NCBI GenBank assembly: GCA_021795255.1
Contig: JAJYPQ010000260.1
Coordinates: 1-6,137, forward strand
Direction: 5' to 3'
DNA: 6,137 nucleotides
From: Pseudomonadota bacterium
Lineage (GTDB): Bacteria; Pseudomonadota; Gammaproteobacteria; Acidiferrobacterales; Acidiferrobacteraceae
Positions 1 through 5,107 of this stretch are shown here, piece by piece. The notes under the pieces are model-generated. The model was given only the letters and a program-made list of their open reading frames with translations. It did not search any database and had not been told where the DNA came from. Numbering within the stretch: position 1 is the first letter of the stretch; each line of letters begins with the position of its first letter. The position numbers and the translations under genes were made by a program.

Positions 1-1
1 T

Positions 2-307
2 GGCCGTTTGGGTGCGGCCTGTGGCGTCGAGTACGCGGCCCAGGCCATGGCGGTGCACGGGGCCTTGCCCATCGTGCCGTCTTCGCCGCCGGCCCCGGGG
101 GCTCTCGTCGGGCTGCGCCACGTCCAGTTCGAGATCGCGACCCTGGACTCTATCGAGAGTGAACTCGTCATCGCTTGTCGCTCCCTTGGTCGGGATGCGG
201 GCGCTGCGATGTATGACTTCCATGTAAGGGCCGATGGGCGTTTATTGTTGTCGGGTCGGGCCACCGTGATCTTCGCTCATCGCGCCAATGCGCAGGTCCC
301 GGCGTGA
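2..307 (+). CDS. apeP: 3-hydroxyacyl-ACP dehydratase, ApeP-like (C-terminal part, 5' end cut)
   Basis: The frame is open from the window edge and ends at TGA 305-307, leaving about 101 residues. The first visible stretch, GVEYAAQAMAVHGAL, resembles the central hotdog helix of FabZ/ApeP dehydratases, where a Glu followed by Ala-Gln-Ala is typical. It is followed by a GALVGLRHVQFE strand and a C-terminal strand ending in GRATVIF, as expected for the rest of a single hotdog domain. The family dehydrates 3-hydroxyacyl-ACP to trans-2-enoyl-ACP in the cytoplasm; in aryl polyene (APE) synthesis this builds the conjugated chain. The N-terminal half, including the region where an active-site His would be looked for, lies outside the window. 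The stop overlaps the next start by 4 bp (GTGA), which indicates co-translation with the ketoreductase. The APE assignment rests on the neighbours; by sequence alone it could be another small fatty-acid-type dehydratase. Confidence 0.75.
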   Translation, partial: GRLGAACGVEYAAQAMAVHGALPIVPSSPPAPGALVGLRHVQFEIATLDSIESELVIACRSLGRDAGAAMYDFHVRADGRLLLSGRATVIFAHRANAQVPA

Positions 308-1029
308 CTTTGGCAAAGCGGGCGCTCGTCACAGGCGCAAGCGGCGCCATAGGATCGGCCGTCTGTCGCAGGCTTACGGCCCATGGCTACGAGGTCCTGT
401 GCCACGCCCATACTCGCAGCGACGCCGCAGAGACCCTGGCCGCCGAGTTAAAGAGCGCGGGCGGTCTCGCTTCCACTGCGGTTTTCGACGTGACCGATAG
501 CGAGGCCACGACCGCGGCCCTCAATGCGATCCTTAAGGCGGGACCTATCCAGGTACTCGTCCACAACGCCGGCATACACGACGACGCAGTCATGGCCGGC
601 ATGACCCTTGGTCAATGGCAGCGGGTGCTCGATGTGTCCTTAAACGGCTTCTTTCATGTCGTTCAGCCGCTGCTTCTGCCCATGATTCGGACGCGCTGGG
701 GACGCATCATCAGCGTTACCTCGGTGGCGGGGATCTTGGGTAACCGCGGGCAAACCAATTATGCCGCCGCCAAAGGCGGCCTCCATGCCGCCGGCAAGTC
801 CTTGGCTCTTGAGGTGGCAAGCCGCGGGATCACTGTCAATTCGGTCGCGCCCGGCATTATCGCCACGCCCATGAGTACGGCATTCAGCGCGGAGGATATC
901 GCTCGACTCGTGCCCATGAAACGTGCCGGCGAGCCCAGCGAGGTGGCGGATTTGGTCGGCTTCCTCGCCTCGGATCAGGCCGCCTACATCACCGGCCAAG
1001 TAATCTCCGTAAATGGCGGCATGACCTAA
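304..1029 (+). CDS. apeQ: 3-ketoacyl-ACP reductase, FabG/ApeQ-like SDR
   Basis: This 241-residue protein is a complete classical short-chain dehydrogenase/reductase of the usual FabG length. The Rossmann TGASGAIG motif is at residues 10-17 and HNAG at 87-90. The catalytic Ser is at 140 (TSVAG context), Tyr153 and Lys157 form YxxxK, and the family C-terminus ITGQVISVNGG is present. It should use NADPH to reduce 3-ketoacyl-ACP to 3-hydroxyacyl-ACP in the cytoplasm, feeding the dehydratase encoded just upstream. The GTG start at 304 overlaps the upstream stop, so the two are almost certainly one operon. One oddity: the position that aligns with the fourth SDR tetrad residue (Asn110 of E. coli FabG, in a TNL context) reads VSLN here, so it is Ser112, with an Asn two residues later. 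It is probably the last gene of its operon, because a convergent gene ends 36 bp downstream. A generic FabG role cannot be excluded. Confidence 0.88.
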   Translation: MTLAKRALVTGASGAIGSAVCRRLTAHGYEVLCHAHTRSDAAETLAAELKSAGGLASTAVFDVTDSEATTAALNAILKAGPIQVLVHNAGIHDDAVMAGMTLGQWQRVLDVSLNGFFHVVQPLLLPMIRTRWGRIISVTSVAGILGNRGQTNYAAAKGGLHAAGKSLALEVASRGITVNSVAPGIIATPMSTAFSAEDIARLVPMKRAGEPSEVADLVGFLASDQAAYITGQVISVNGGMT

Positions 1030-1065
1030 GGGACAGGCGGATCGCCCGGCCAAAGGGGAGGGACC

Positions 1066-1821
1066 CTAGGCCCGATTCCGCTTGATGAGCCTCGGCAAAC
1101 GCCACAAGAGGCCCGCGAGAAGCCGCAGGTGCATTCTTGTCAAAAGCACGTTGTCGCGCGCGTAACGGAAATGCGAGACGCCGCCCTCGCTCCTGGTAAA
1201 ATAGCGAACGGGAGCAGGGATATTGATACTTGGCACCCCTTGCCACAGAAGGCGCACCGCGGCCTCAGGGTCAAAGTCGAAGCGCCGCATGGAACGACGC
1301 CCGTTCATGACCTGATACAGCGGTTCTATAGGGTAGACACGAAAACCGAAAAGCGAGTCGCCTATGTGGTGGCCCATGGTCTCGAGGCCCACGCAGGCAT
1401 TCGAGAGGCGCCGCCAGTAGACGCGAGCGCGCGGCGCTTTGCTGTCGAACACGGGTACGCCCAACACCATCGCCTCCGGATGCGCCTTTGATACCTGCAT
1501 GAAATCCGGTATGAGGTGAGCCGGATGTTGGCCGTCCGAATCGAGACAGAGCGCATGCGTGTACCCTTGCTCACGTGCCGCGCGAAGGCCCGCCAAGACT
1601 GCAGCACCCTTGCCGCGGTTGTGGGGCAGAACGATCACCGAAAGCCCTTGGTGTTCTTTCGTCATACCAAGAAGGCCGTCGGCCGTCCCGTCCTGACTCC
1701 CGTCGACCACGACCCATACCGGCAGCCAGTAGCGCAGGGCTTGAACCACGGTATCGTAGACCTTGGGCCCCGGATTGTAGCTAGGTATGAGTACCAAGTG
1801 CGTGCAAGAAGGCGTCGGCAT
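1066..1821 (-). CDS. Family 2 glycosyltransferase, APE-cluster type
   Basis: This 251-residue protein is a GT-A fold family 2 glycosyltransferase. Visible motifs are IPSYNPG at residues 12-18, the nucleotide-binding VVVDGSQDGT at 37-46 and the metal-binding DSDGQH at 94-99. RFDFDPEAAVRLLWQG at 180-195 and GVSHF at 214-218 follow. This arrangement closely resembles the GT2 proteins or domains in aryl polyene loci, which in some species are fused to an LpxL-like acyltransferase (ApeJ). Here the protein stops after an arginine-rich amphipathic C-terminus (RLPRLIKRNR), so it stands alone. It should transfer a sugar from a nucleotide donor; donor and acceptor cannot be read from sequence. There is no clear hydrophobic transmembrane segment, but the basic tail could contact the inner membrane. 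It lies downstream of the halogenase gene on the same strand, separated by 124 bp. No convincing Shine-Dalgarno sequence precedes the ATG at 1821; the start is chosen because the first GT motif begins shortly after it. Confidence 0.85.
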   Translation of the reverse strand: MPTPSCTHLVLIPSYNPGPKVYDTVVQALRYWLPVWVVVDGSQDGTADGLLGMTKEHQGLSVIVLPHNRGKGAAVLAGLRAAREQGYTHALCLDSDGQHPAHLIPDFMQVSKAHPEAMVLGVPVFDSKAPRARVYWRRLSNACVGLETMGHHIGDSLFGFRVYPIEPLYQVMNGRRSMRRFDFDPEAAVRLLWQGVPSINIPAPVRYFTRSEGGVSHFRYARDNVLLTRMHLRLLAGLLWRLPRLIKRNRA

Positions 1822-1945
1822 AACAGTGCTTACGCAGGCCCGATCGGCGCCCAGCGCTGGCGTGCGGAAGCCTCCGGTGCCAAGCGTGCACGCTGTATCC
1901 GCTGGCCGTCCCTCCGACCAAGCCCCTCGGTCTGTTCGCAGGTCA
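1822..1945. other. Intergenic gap with two perfect palindromes (halogenase/GT2)
   Basis: The gap between the halogenase stop and the glycosyltransferase start has no plausible small gene. It contains a perfect 10-bp palindrome, CCAGCGCTGG, at 1851-1860 and a perfect 12-bp palindrome, AGCGTGCACGCT, at 1883-1894. Their centres are 33 bp apart, about three helical turns. They could be a regulator-binding pair, small mRNA hairpins, or chance in GC-rich DNA. No good sigma-70 promoter was recognised for the glycosyltransferase. Confidence 0.4.
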
Positions 1946-3256
1946 TCAGGAGCTGACCGAGACGGGGTTCCGGTCCGCCCGCCGCTGGCGTCGATGGTGT
2001 CTCCAGAAGGCCAGTGAGCGCCGGATGTTTCGTAGGGCGTGCAGATAGTAGAGGACCTTAAAGGTCGCCAACGATCGTCTGATAGGCGTCGACCCGAATA
2101 TGTCGCCCGCCAATACCGATAACAAGGCCTCCTTCACGCGAAAGATATTGTTGGGGTTCATGAATAGGTCGCGCAGACTCGGGTGGTTCGCGCGGTAAAT
2201 AAACCAAGAAAACTCGCGGGGCCCGAGCCGCAGGGCCCGGTCGTAACGCCGCAGGGCGGCACCCGCCCTTTTCGGCGTGCTAAGGCATGTGCTTATGGCG
2301 TCGGCGGCCAGGAATCCGCCGTGCATGGCGAGCATAACCCCTGAGGAGAAGACCGGATCGACGAAGGAGAACGCATCGCCTAGAAGCAGGTAAGCGGGTC
2401 CCGATGAACGCCGACAGCTGTAGGAGAAGTTTCCGGTCGCCTCGACCTCCGATACGCGTTCGGCATGTGTAAGGCGAGTCGCCAAGGCCGGGCACTGGGC
2501 GATGGTGTCCTCGAAGAAGGCCGCTACTGGCTTTGTCCGGGTCTTCATGTAATAGGGCCATACGACCGCCCCGACGCTCGTGATCCCGCCCGTTAAGGGG
2601 ATCGCCCAAAACCAACCGTGATCGAACCAAAATATCGAAATATTCCCTTCGGCCCGGCCTTCGTGGCGAGATGCCCCACGAAAGTGCGCGTAAAGCGCCG
2701 AGGTGTTGTGGCGCTTGTCGCGCCTTTTACTATGCAAACGGTTCCCGAAAAATGTATCCCGCCCCGAGGCGTCAACCACAAACCGCGCCCGGAACTCCCG
2801 GTGTCCGCAGGCCTCCTCCGCCTTGACGAGGGCGTCCTTTCCGTTCGGCCCAAAGCTTACGTCACGGACTCGGCATCCCTCCAGGGTTACGGCACCCTTA
2901 GCGGCCGCGTTCCGGAACAAGATTTCGTCTAGCTCCGCGCGCCGCACCTGGTAGGCATACGGCATGGTTTTGCTCCAGGCGTCGGCGAATTGAAAGGTTT
3001 GGCAACGGCCCTGATGCCACGGGGATACGAATTCGGCGCCCCACTTCTCCATGCCGATGGATTTGACGGCCAAGCCGACCCCGAGTCTTTCGAATAGGGG
3101 AAGGTTGGCCGGCAGCAGGGATTCGCCGATATGAAACCTTGGGTGGCGACTCTTCTCGGTCAATACGACCCGATAGCCCCGTTCGGCAAGAAGGGCTGCG
3201 ACTGTGGAGCCGCCCGGACCCCCACCTATGATCAGGACGTCGCAACACTCTTGCAT
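1946..3256 (-). CDS. Flavin-dependent halogenase-family FAD oxidoreductase
   Basis: This 436-residue protein belongs to the FAD-dependent tryptophan-halogenase-like superfamily. The FAD-binding GGGPGG is at residues 11-16, HIGESLLP at 42-49, GMEKWGAEF at 68-76, WFWAIP at 215-220, and GDAFSFVDPVFSSG at 293-306. WFWAIP fits the halogenase signature WxWxIP, FVDPVFSSG fits the FxxPxxSxG signature, and Lys71 sits where halogenases place the Lys that directs HOX. These features favour a true halogenase over the related geranylgeranyl-reductase or hydroxylase branches. The enzyme would use FADH2 from a separate flavin reductase (none is in the window), O2 and chloride or bromide. Such proteins occur in pigment loci of the xanthomonadin/flexirubin/APE kind, where halogenation of the aryl head is known. 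The C-terminal 35 residues are Arg-rich. The ATG is preceded by AAGGAGA five bases upstream of it. The glycosyltransferase gene lies downstream on the same strand. Membership of the superfamily is sure; halogenating activity and substrate are inferred. Confidence 0.82.
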   Translation of the reverse strand: MQECCDVLIIGGGPGGSTVAALLAERGYRVVLTEKSRHPRFHIGESLLPANLPLFERLGVGLAVKSIGMEKWGAEFVSPWHQGRCQTFQFADAWSKTMPYAYQVRRAELDEILFRNAAAKGAVTLEGCRVRDVSFGPNGKDALVKAEEACGHREFRARFVVDASGRDTFFGNRLHSKRRDKRHNTSALYAHFRGASRHEGRAEGNISIFWFDHGWFWAIPLTGGITSVGAVVWPYYMKTRTKPVAAFFEDTIAQCPALATRLTHAERVSEVEATGNFSYSCRRSSGPAYLLLGDAFSFVDPVFSSGVMLAMHGGFLAADAISTCLSTPKRAGAALRRYDRALRLGPREFSWFIYRANHPSLRDLFMNPNNIFRVKEALLSVLAGDIFGSTPIRRSLATFKVLYYLHALRNIRRSLAFWRHHRRQRRADRNPVSVSS

Positions 3257-3260
3257 AGCC

Positions 3261-3267
3261 TCTCCTT
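3261..3267 (-). promoter_or_regulatory. Ribosome binding site of the halogenase gene
   Basis: On the minus strand AAGGAGA lies four bases before the ATG at 3256. It is the strongest Shine-Dalgarno match among the starts in this window and fixes the halogenase start. Confidence 0.8.
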
Positions 3268-3355
3268 AAGAGCGATGTTCTGTCATTACGTTTCTCGTGC
3301 CGGCGCGAATGATGGTAGTGGCGGCGCCCGTCCCGAAGAACCCTCGCGGCCGTCG

Positions 3356-3397
3356 ATCTTTGGACCCAGGCGGCCGGGCCTGGGACCTATCCAAGAT
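3356..3397 (-). terminator. Hairpin at the 3' end of trhA (terminator-like)
   Basis: A perfect 7-bp inverted repeat, CCCAGGC at 3365-3371 and GCCTGGG at 3378-3384, encloses a 6-nt loop. It can be extended outward by ATCTTTGGA at 3356-3364 against TCCAAGAT at 3390-3397, with small mismatches or bulges. It straddles the trhA stop codon on the minus strand, where a terminator would be expected. No T-run follows on either strand, so intrinsic termination is uncertain; it may instead protect the mRNA 3' end. The remainder of the gap up to the halogenase RBS shows nothing recognisable. Confidence 0.45.
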
Positions 3398-4040
3398 ACT
3401 GACTTATGGCCCAGAACTGAAAGGCGGTCCCGAGCAACGCGCAAACATGGGAGATCGCATGAAAATATTTGACGCGGTCGTTTACTAAAAATAGCACGCC
3501 ACCTATGTAACATGCACCACCTAAGGCGAGAGCCGCAAGGACGGGCATCGCCGTATGCTGAAAAAGCGGCCAAGCCCCCAGGGCCGTAAGCCACCCCATC
3601 CCTTGGTAAAGCCAGACCGAGCGTCGCGGGAAGTCCAGCGGGTCGCGCACCATGAGCGCCACGGCGACCGCTACCAGTAGCCACTCGCCAAGACATAGGA
3701 AGGCCCCGAGCGCACCGCGCACCATGAGCAAGGCCACGGGCGTATAGGTCCCCGCTATCAGAAACGTAATCGCGGTACGGTCCAGGCGCTGAAGCCGGTC
3801 TTTGACGGATCCTCGTTCCAGGATATGGTAAAGGGTTGACGTTCCGTACAAGACGACCATGGTCACGGCAAAAATGGTGGCGCAAAAAAGCCTCAACGCT
3901 TGGGCCTGGTAGGCCGCCTCGTTAACCAATACGAATGCGCCGGAGATCGCGAGCAGGAGACCGAGTCCGTGTAAAGCACTGTTTACGAGCTCTTCCTGCG
4001 GGGATTGAACGGCGTTGTCGCAAACTCCTTGGCTATCCAT
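3387..4040 (-). CDS. trhA: TrhA / hemolysin III family (PAQR-like) seven-helix membrane protein
   Basis: The 217-residue protein has the family's usual length (E. coli YqfA/TrhA is similar) and about seven hydrophobic segments, near residues 22-42, 50-70, 88-106, 110-131, 142-161, 165-186 and 196-214. Conserved polar positions are present: EELVNSALHG near the N-terminus (E16/E17, N20, H24), Ser68 and His72 in YGTSTLYH, Asp87 in RLDRTAI, and His194/His198 in HAISH. In PAQR proteins the Ser/His/Asp/His/His set forms a metal-dependent hydrolase-like site in the inner membrane. The bacterial role is poorly defined; a link to membrane-lipid or fluidity homeostasis is known for some members, and the haemolysin name is historical. 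The ATG at 4040 is chosen because the family motif follows after about 15 residues. An in-frame ATG at 4088 is an alternative, and the longest open frame (to 4292) would run into the upstream gene. It follows the YgjP-type gene on the same strand after 154 bp containing a hairpin, so it may have its own promoter. Confidence 0.88.
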   Translation of the reverse strand: MDSQGVCDNAVQSPQEELVNSALHGLGLLLAISGAFVLVNEAAYQAQALRLFCATIFAVTMVVLYGTSTLYHILERGSVKDRLQRLDRTAITFLIAGTYTPVALLMVRGALGAFLCLGEWLLVAVAVALMVRDPLDFPRRSVWLYQGMGWLTALGAWPLFQHTAMPVLAALALGGACYIGGVLFLVNDRVKYFHAISHVCALLGTAFQFWAISQYLG

Positions 4041-4159
4041 GGTGCGTTCTCTGTGCCTTTCGGCCCCGGTGTTTGCGTCTGCGGACATGCCGGGCGTCTG
4101 CCTCTCATGCGGGGCCCTAAAGGTACACGGGGCCTTCAGGCGGGGCAACACGCCCTCTG

Positions 4160-4190
4160 GCGTCTGTCTCCGACTTTGCGGATCAGACGC
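4160..4190 (-). terminator. Hairpin after the YgjP-type gene (terminator-like)
   Basis: GCGTCTG at 4160-4166 pairs with CAGACGC at 4184-4190, and an inner TCCG at 4169-4172 pairs with CGGA at 4179-4182 around a 6-nt loop. This gives about 11 bp with a small asymmetric internal loop. It starts four bases past the TAG stop of the metallohydrolase gene on the minus strand. There is no T-run, so it could act as a Rho-assisted or attenuating structure rather than a full terminator. The rest of the 154-bp gap has two further direct copies of GCGTCTG (4075-4081, 4094-4100) and only a very weak promoter-like pair upstream of trhA. Confidence 0.45.
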
Positions 4191-4194
4191 AGTG

Positions 4195-4860
4195 CTACAG
4201 GCTGAGTTGTGATCCCCTCTTATGAAGCTCCCTGCGGCGGTGTTCGTAATCAGGCATGATGCGTTCGAGTTCACGCCAAAATCGCGGGCCATGATGGGCG
4301 TGAATCAGATGGCAGAGCTCATGGGCCACGACGTAGTCAAAAAGCGCTCCGGGGACCAGCATGAGACGCCAGTTGAGGCTTATCGTCCCACGCGCCGAGC
4401 AGCTGCCCCAGCGGGTCTTTTGGCCAGCAATGCGGATGTGCTGCGGAGCGCGGCCCACGAGCGGCGCAAAATGAATGATGCGTGCCACGCTCTGATGACG
4501 GGCCGCTTCCCGGTACCAGGCCTCGAGGCCCGCGCGCGCTTGCTCCTCGTTCTCCGCGACCACAGACAGGGTGAGGCCGTCGCGTTTGACGCTCCCGCTG
4601 CCCGGCCGGTAGTCGAGTTGAAGATGGAGCACCTCGTCGAGATAGGTCAAAGGCAGGCCGGTCGCGAACGGGGGCGCCTTCGGCTTTTGATCGAGCCGGC
4701 CTAGGGTCCGCTTGATCCAGTCGGCCTTCGCGTCGAGAAAGGCGTCTATGGCGCCTTGACTGGTCGATGTCGGCACGAGTAGGCGCAGTTCCCCGGCCGG
4801 ACTGATTTGTAGGCACAGGGTGCGCCGCTTGCGACTCCGGATCAGTGCGTACGAGGGCAA
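4195..4860 (-). CDS. YgjP-type (DUF45/M48-like) zinc metallohydrolase
   Basis: This 221-residue protein matches the YgjP-like metallopeptidase family in length and motif order. TRWGSCS is at residues 149-155 and the SLNWRLMLVP strand follows. The zinc-binding HELCH (HExxH) is at 180-184, and the downstream HAHHGPRFW (187-195) supplies the likely third His ligand at 190. The family ends with a helix containing MPDY and an ELH-like motif, as seen here near 202-213. It is a soluble cytoplasmic protein with no signal peptide. Family members are predicted zinc-dependent peptidases, but the substrate is unknown. The start is TTG at 4860: no ATG or GTG is available in frame before the upstream stop at 4870-4872, and the protein aligns from this point. 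It starts two bases after the rubredoxin stop, which indicates an operon with translational coupling. A GAG triplet in the end of the rubredoxin gene may serve as a weak RBS. Confidence 0.87.
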   Translation of the reverse strand: MPSYALIRSRKRRTLCLQISPAGELRLLVPTSTSQGAIDAFLDAKADWIKRTLGRLDQKPKAPPFATGLPLTYLDEVLHLQLDYRPGSGSVKRDGLTLSVVAENEEQARAGLEAWYREAARHQSVARIIHFAPLVGRAPQHIRIAGQKTRWGSCSARGTISLNWRLMLVPGALFDYVVAHELCHLIHAHHGPRFWRELERIMPDYEHRRRELHKRGSQLSL

Positions 4861-4862
4861 GG

Positions 4863-5042
4863 CTAAATCTCAATCATCTCGAACTCGTCTTTGGTCGCCC
4901 CGCAATCGGGACAGGTCCAGTTTTCTGGTACGTCCTCCCAGCGCGTGCCCGGAGCAAGCCCATGTTCTGGAAGACCTTTTTCTTCTTCGTAGAGGAAACC
5001 GCAAATGACGCACATATAGACTTTCGGGGGGTTTGGATTCAT
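4863..5042 (-). CDS. Rubredoxin
   Basis: The 59-residue protein is a canonical rubredoxin. CVICG at residues 11-15 and CPDCG at 44-48 provide the four Cys ligands of the mononuclear FeS4 centre. The intervening LAPGTRWEDVPENWTCP segment is the classic rubredoxin loop. It should transfer single electrons in the cytoplasm, commonly in oxidative-stress or oxygenase systems; the partner is not visible here. The ATG at 5042 gives the family's usual N-terminus; the open frame runs further upstream, but residues there do not look like the family and would run through the divergent promoter region. There is no strong Shine-Dalgarno sequence. It is divergent from hemH with 65 bp between starts and is followed after 2 bp by the YgjP-type gene. 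Proximity of rubredoxin to haem and thiamin (thiD) genes is recurrent in proteobacteria, though the reason is unclear. Confidence 0.95.
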   Translation of the reverse strand: MNPNPPKVYMCVICGFLYEEEKGLPEHGLAPGTRWEDVPENWTCPDCGATKDEFEMIEI

Positions 5043-5094
5043 AGCCGGTATCTTGCCATGATTTTCGCTTCTCGTGAAACGTGGTCGCAGGCAG

Positions 5095-5100
5095 TACAAT
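5095..5100 (+). promoter_or_regulatory. hemH: Putative -10 element of hemH (possible leaderless transcript)
   Basis: TACAAT matches the TATAAT consensus at five of six positions and ends seven bases before the hemH ATG at 5108. A weak -35 candidate, TCGTGA at 5072-5077, is 17 bp upstream. Transcription would start at about 5107-5108, at or next to the start codon. No Shine-Dalgarno sequence is seen before the ATG, which agrees with a leaderless mRNA. Confidence 0.5.
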
Positions 5101-5107
5101 CGGGCGC

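Noticed and set aside
640..1053. 137-residue open frame on the minus strand across the ketoreductase gene
   Set aside because: It lies entirely over a well-supported SDR gene, shows no recognisable motif, and is the usual by-product of GC-rich coding DNA.
1025..1070. CCTAAGGG and CCCTAGG near-inverted repeat between the convergent ketoreductase and GT2 genes
   Set aside because: The match is imperfect, the loop is about 30 nt, the arms sit in the stop regions, and there is no T-run, so a bidirectional terminator is not supported.
3286..3885. 199-residue open frame on the minus strand overlapping trhA
   Set aside because: It is out of frame with the clear PAQR motifs and has the Arg/Pro/Gly-rich composition of a shadow frame.
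4041..4292. N-terminal extension of trhA up to 4292
   Set aside because: It would overlap the metallohydrolase gene by about 98 bp and cross the hairpin at 4160-4190, and the added residues are not hydrophobic or family-like.
4337..4873. 178-residue open frame on the minus strand over the YgjP-type gene
   Set aside because: It is a shadow frame of the HELCH-containing gene and has no motif of its own.
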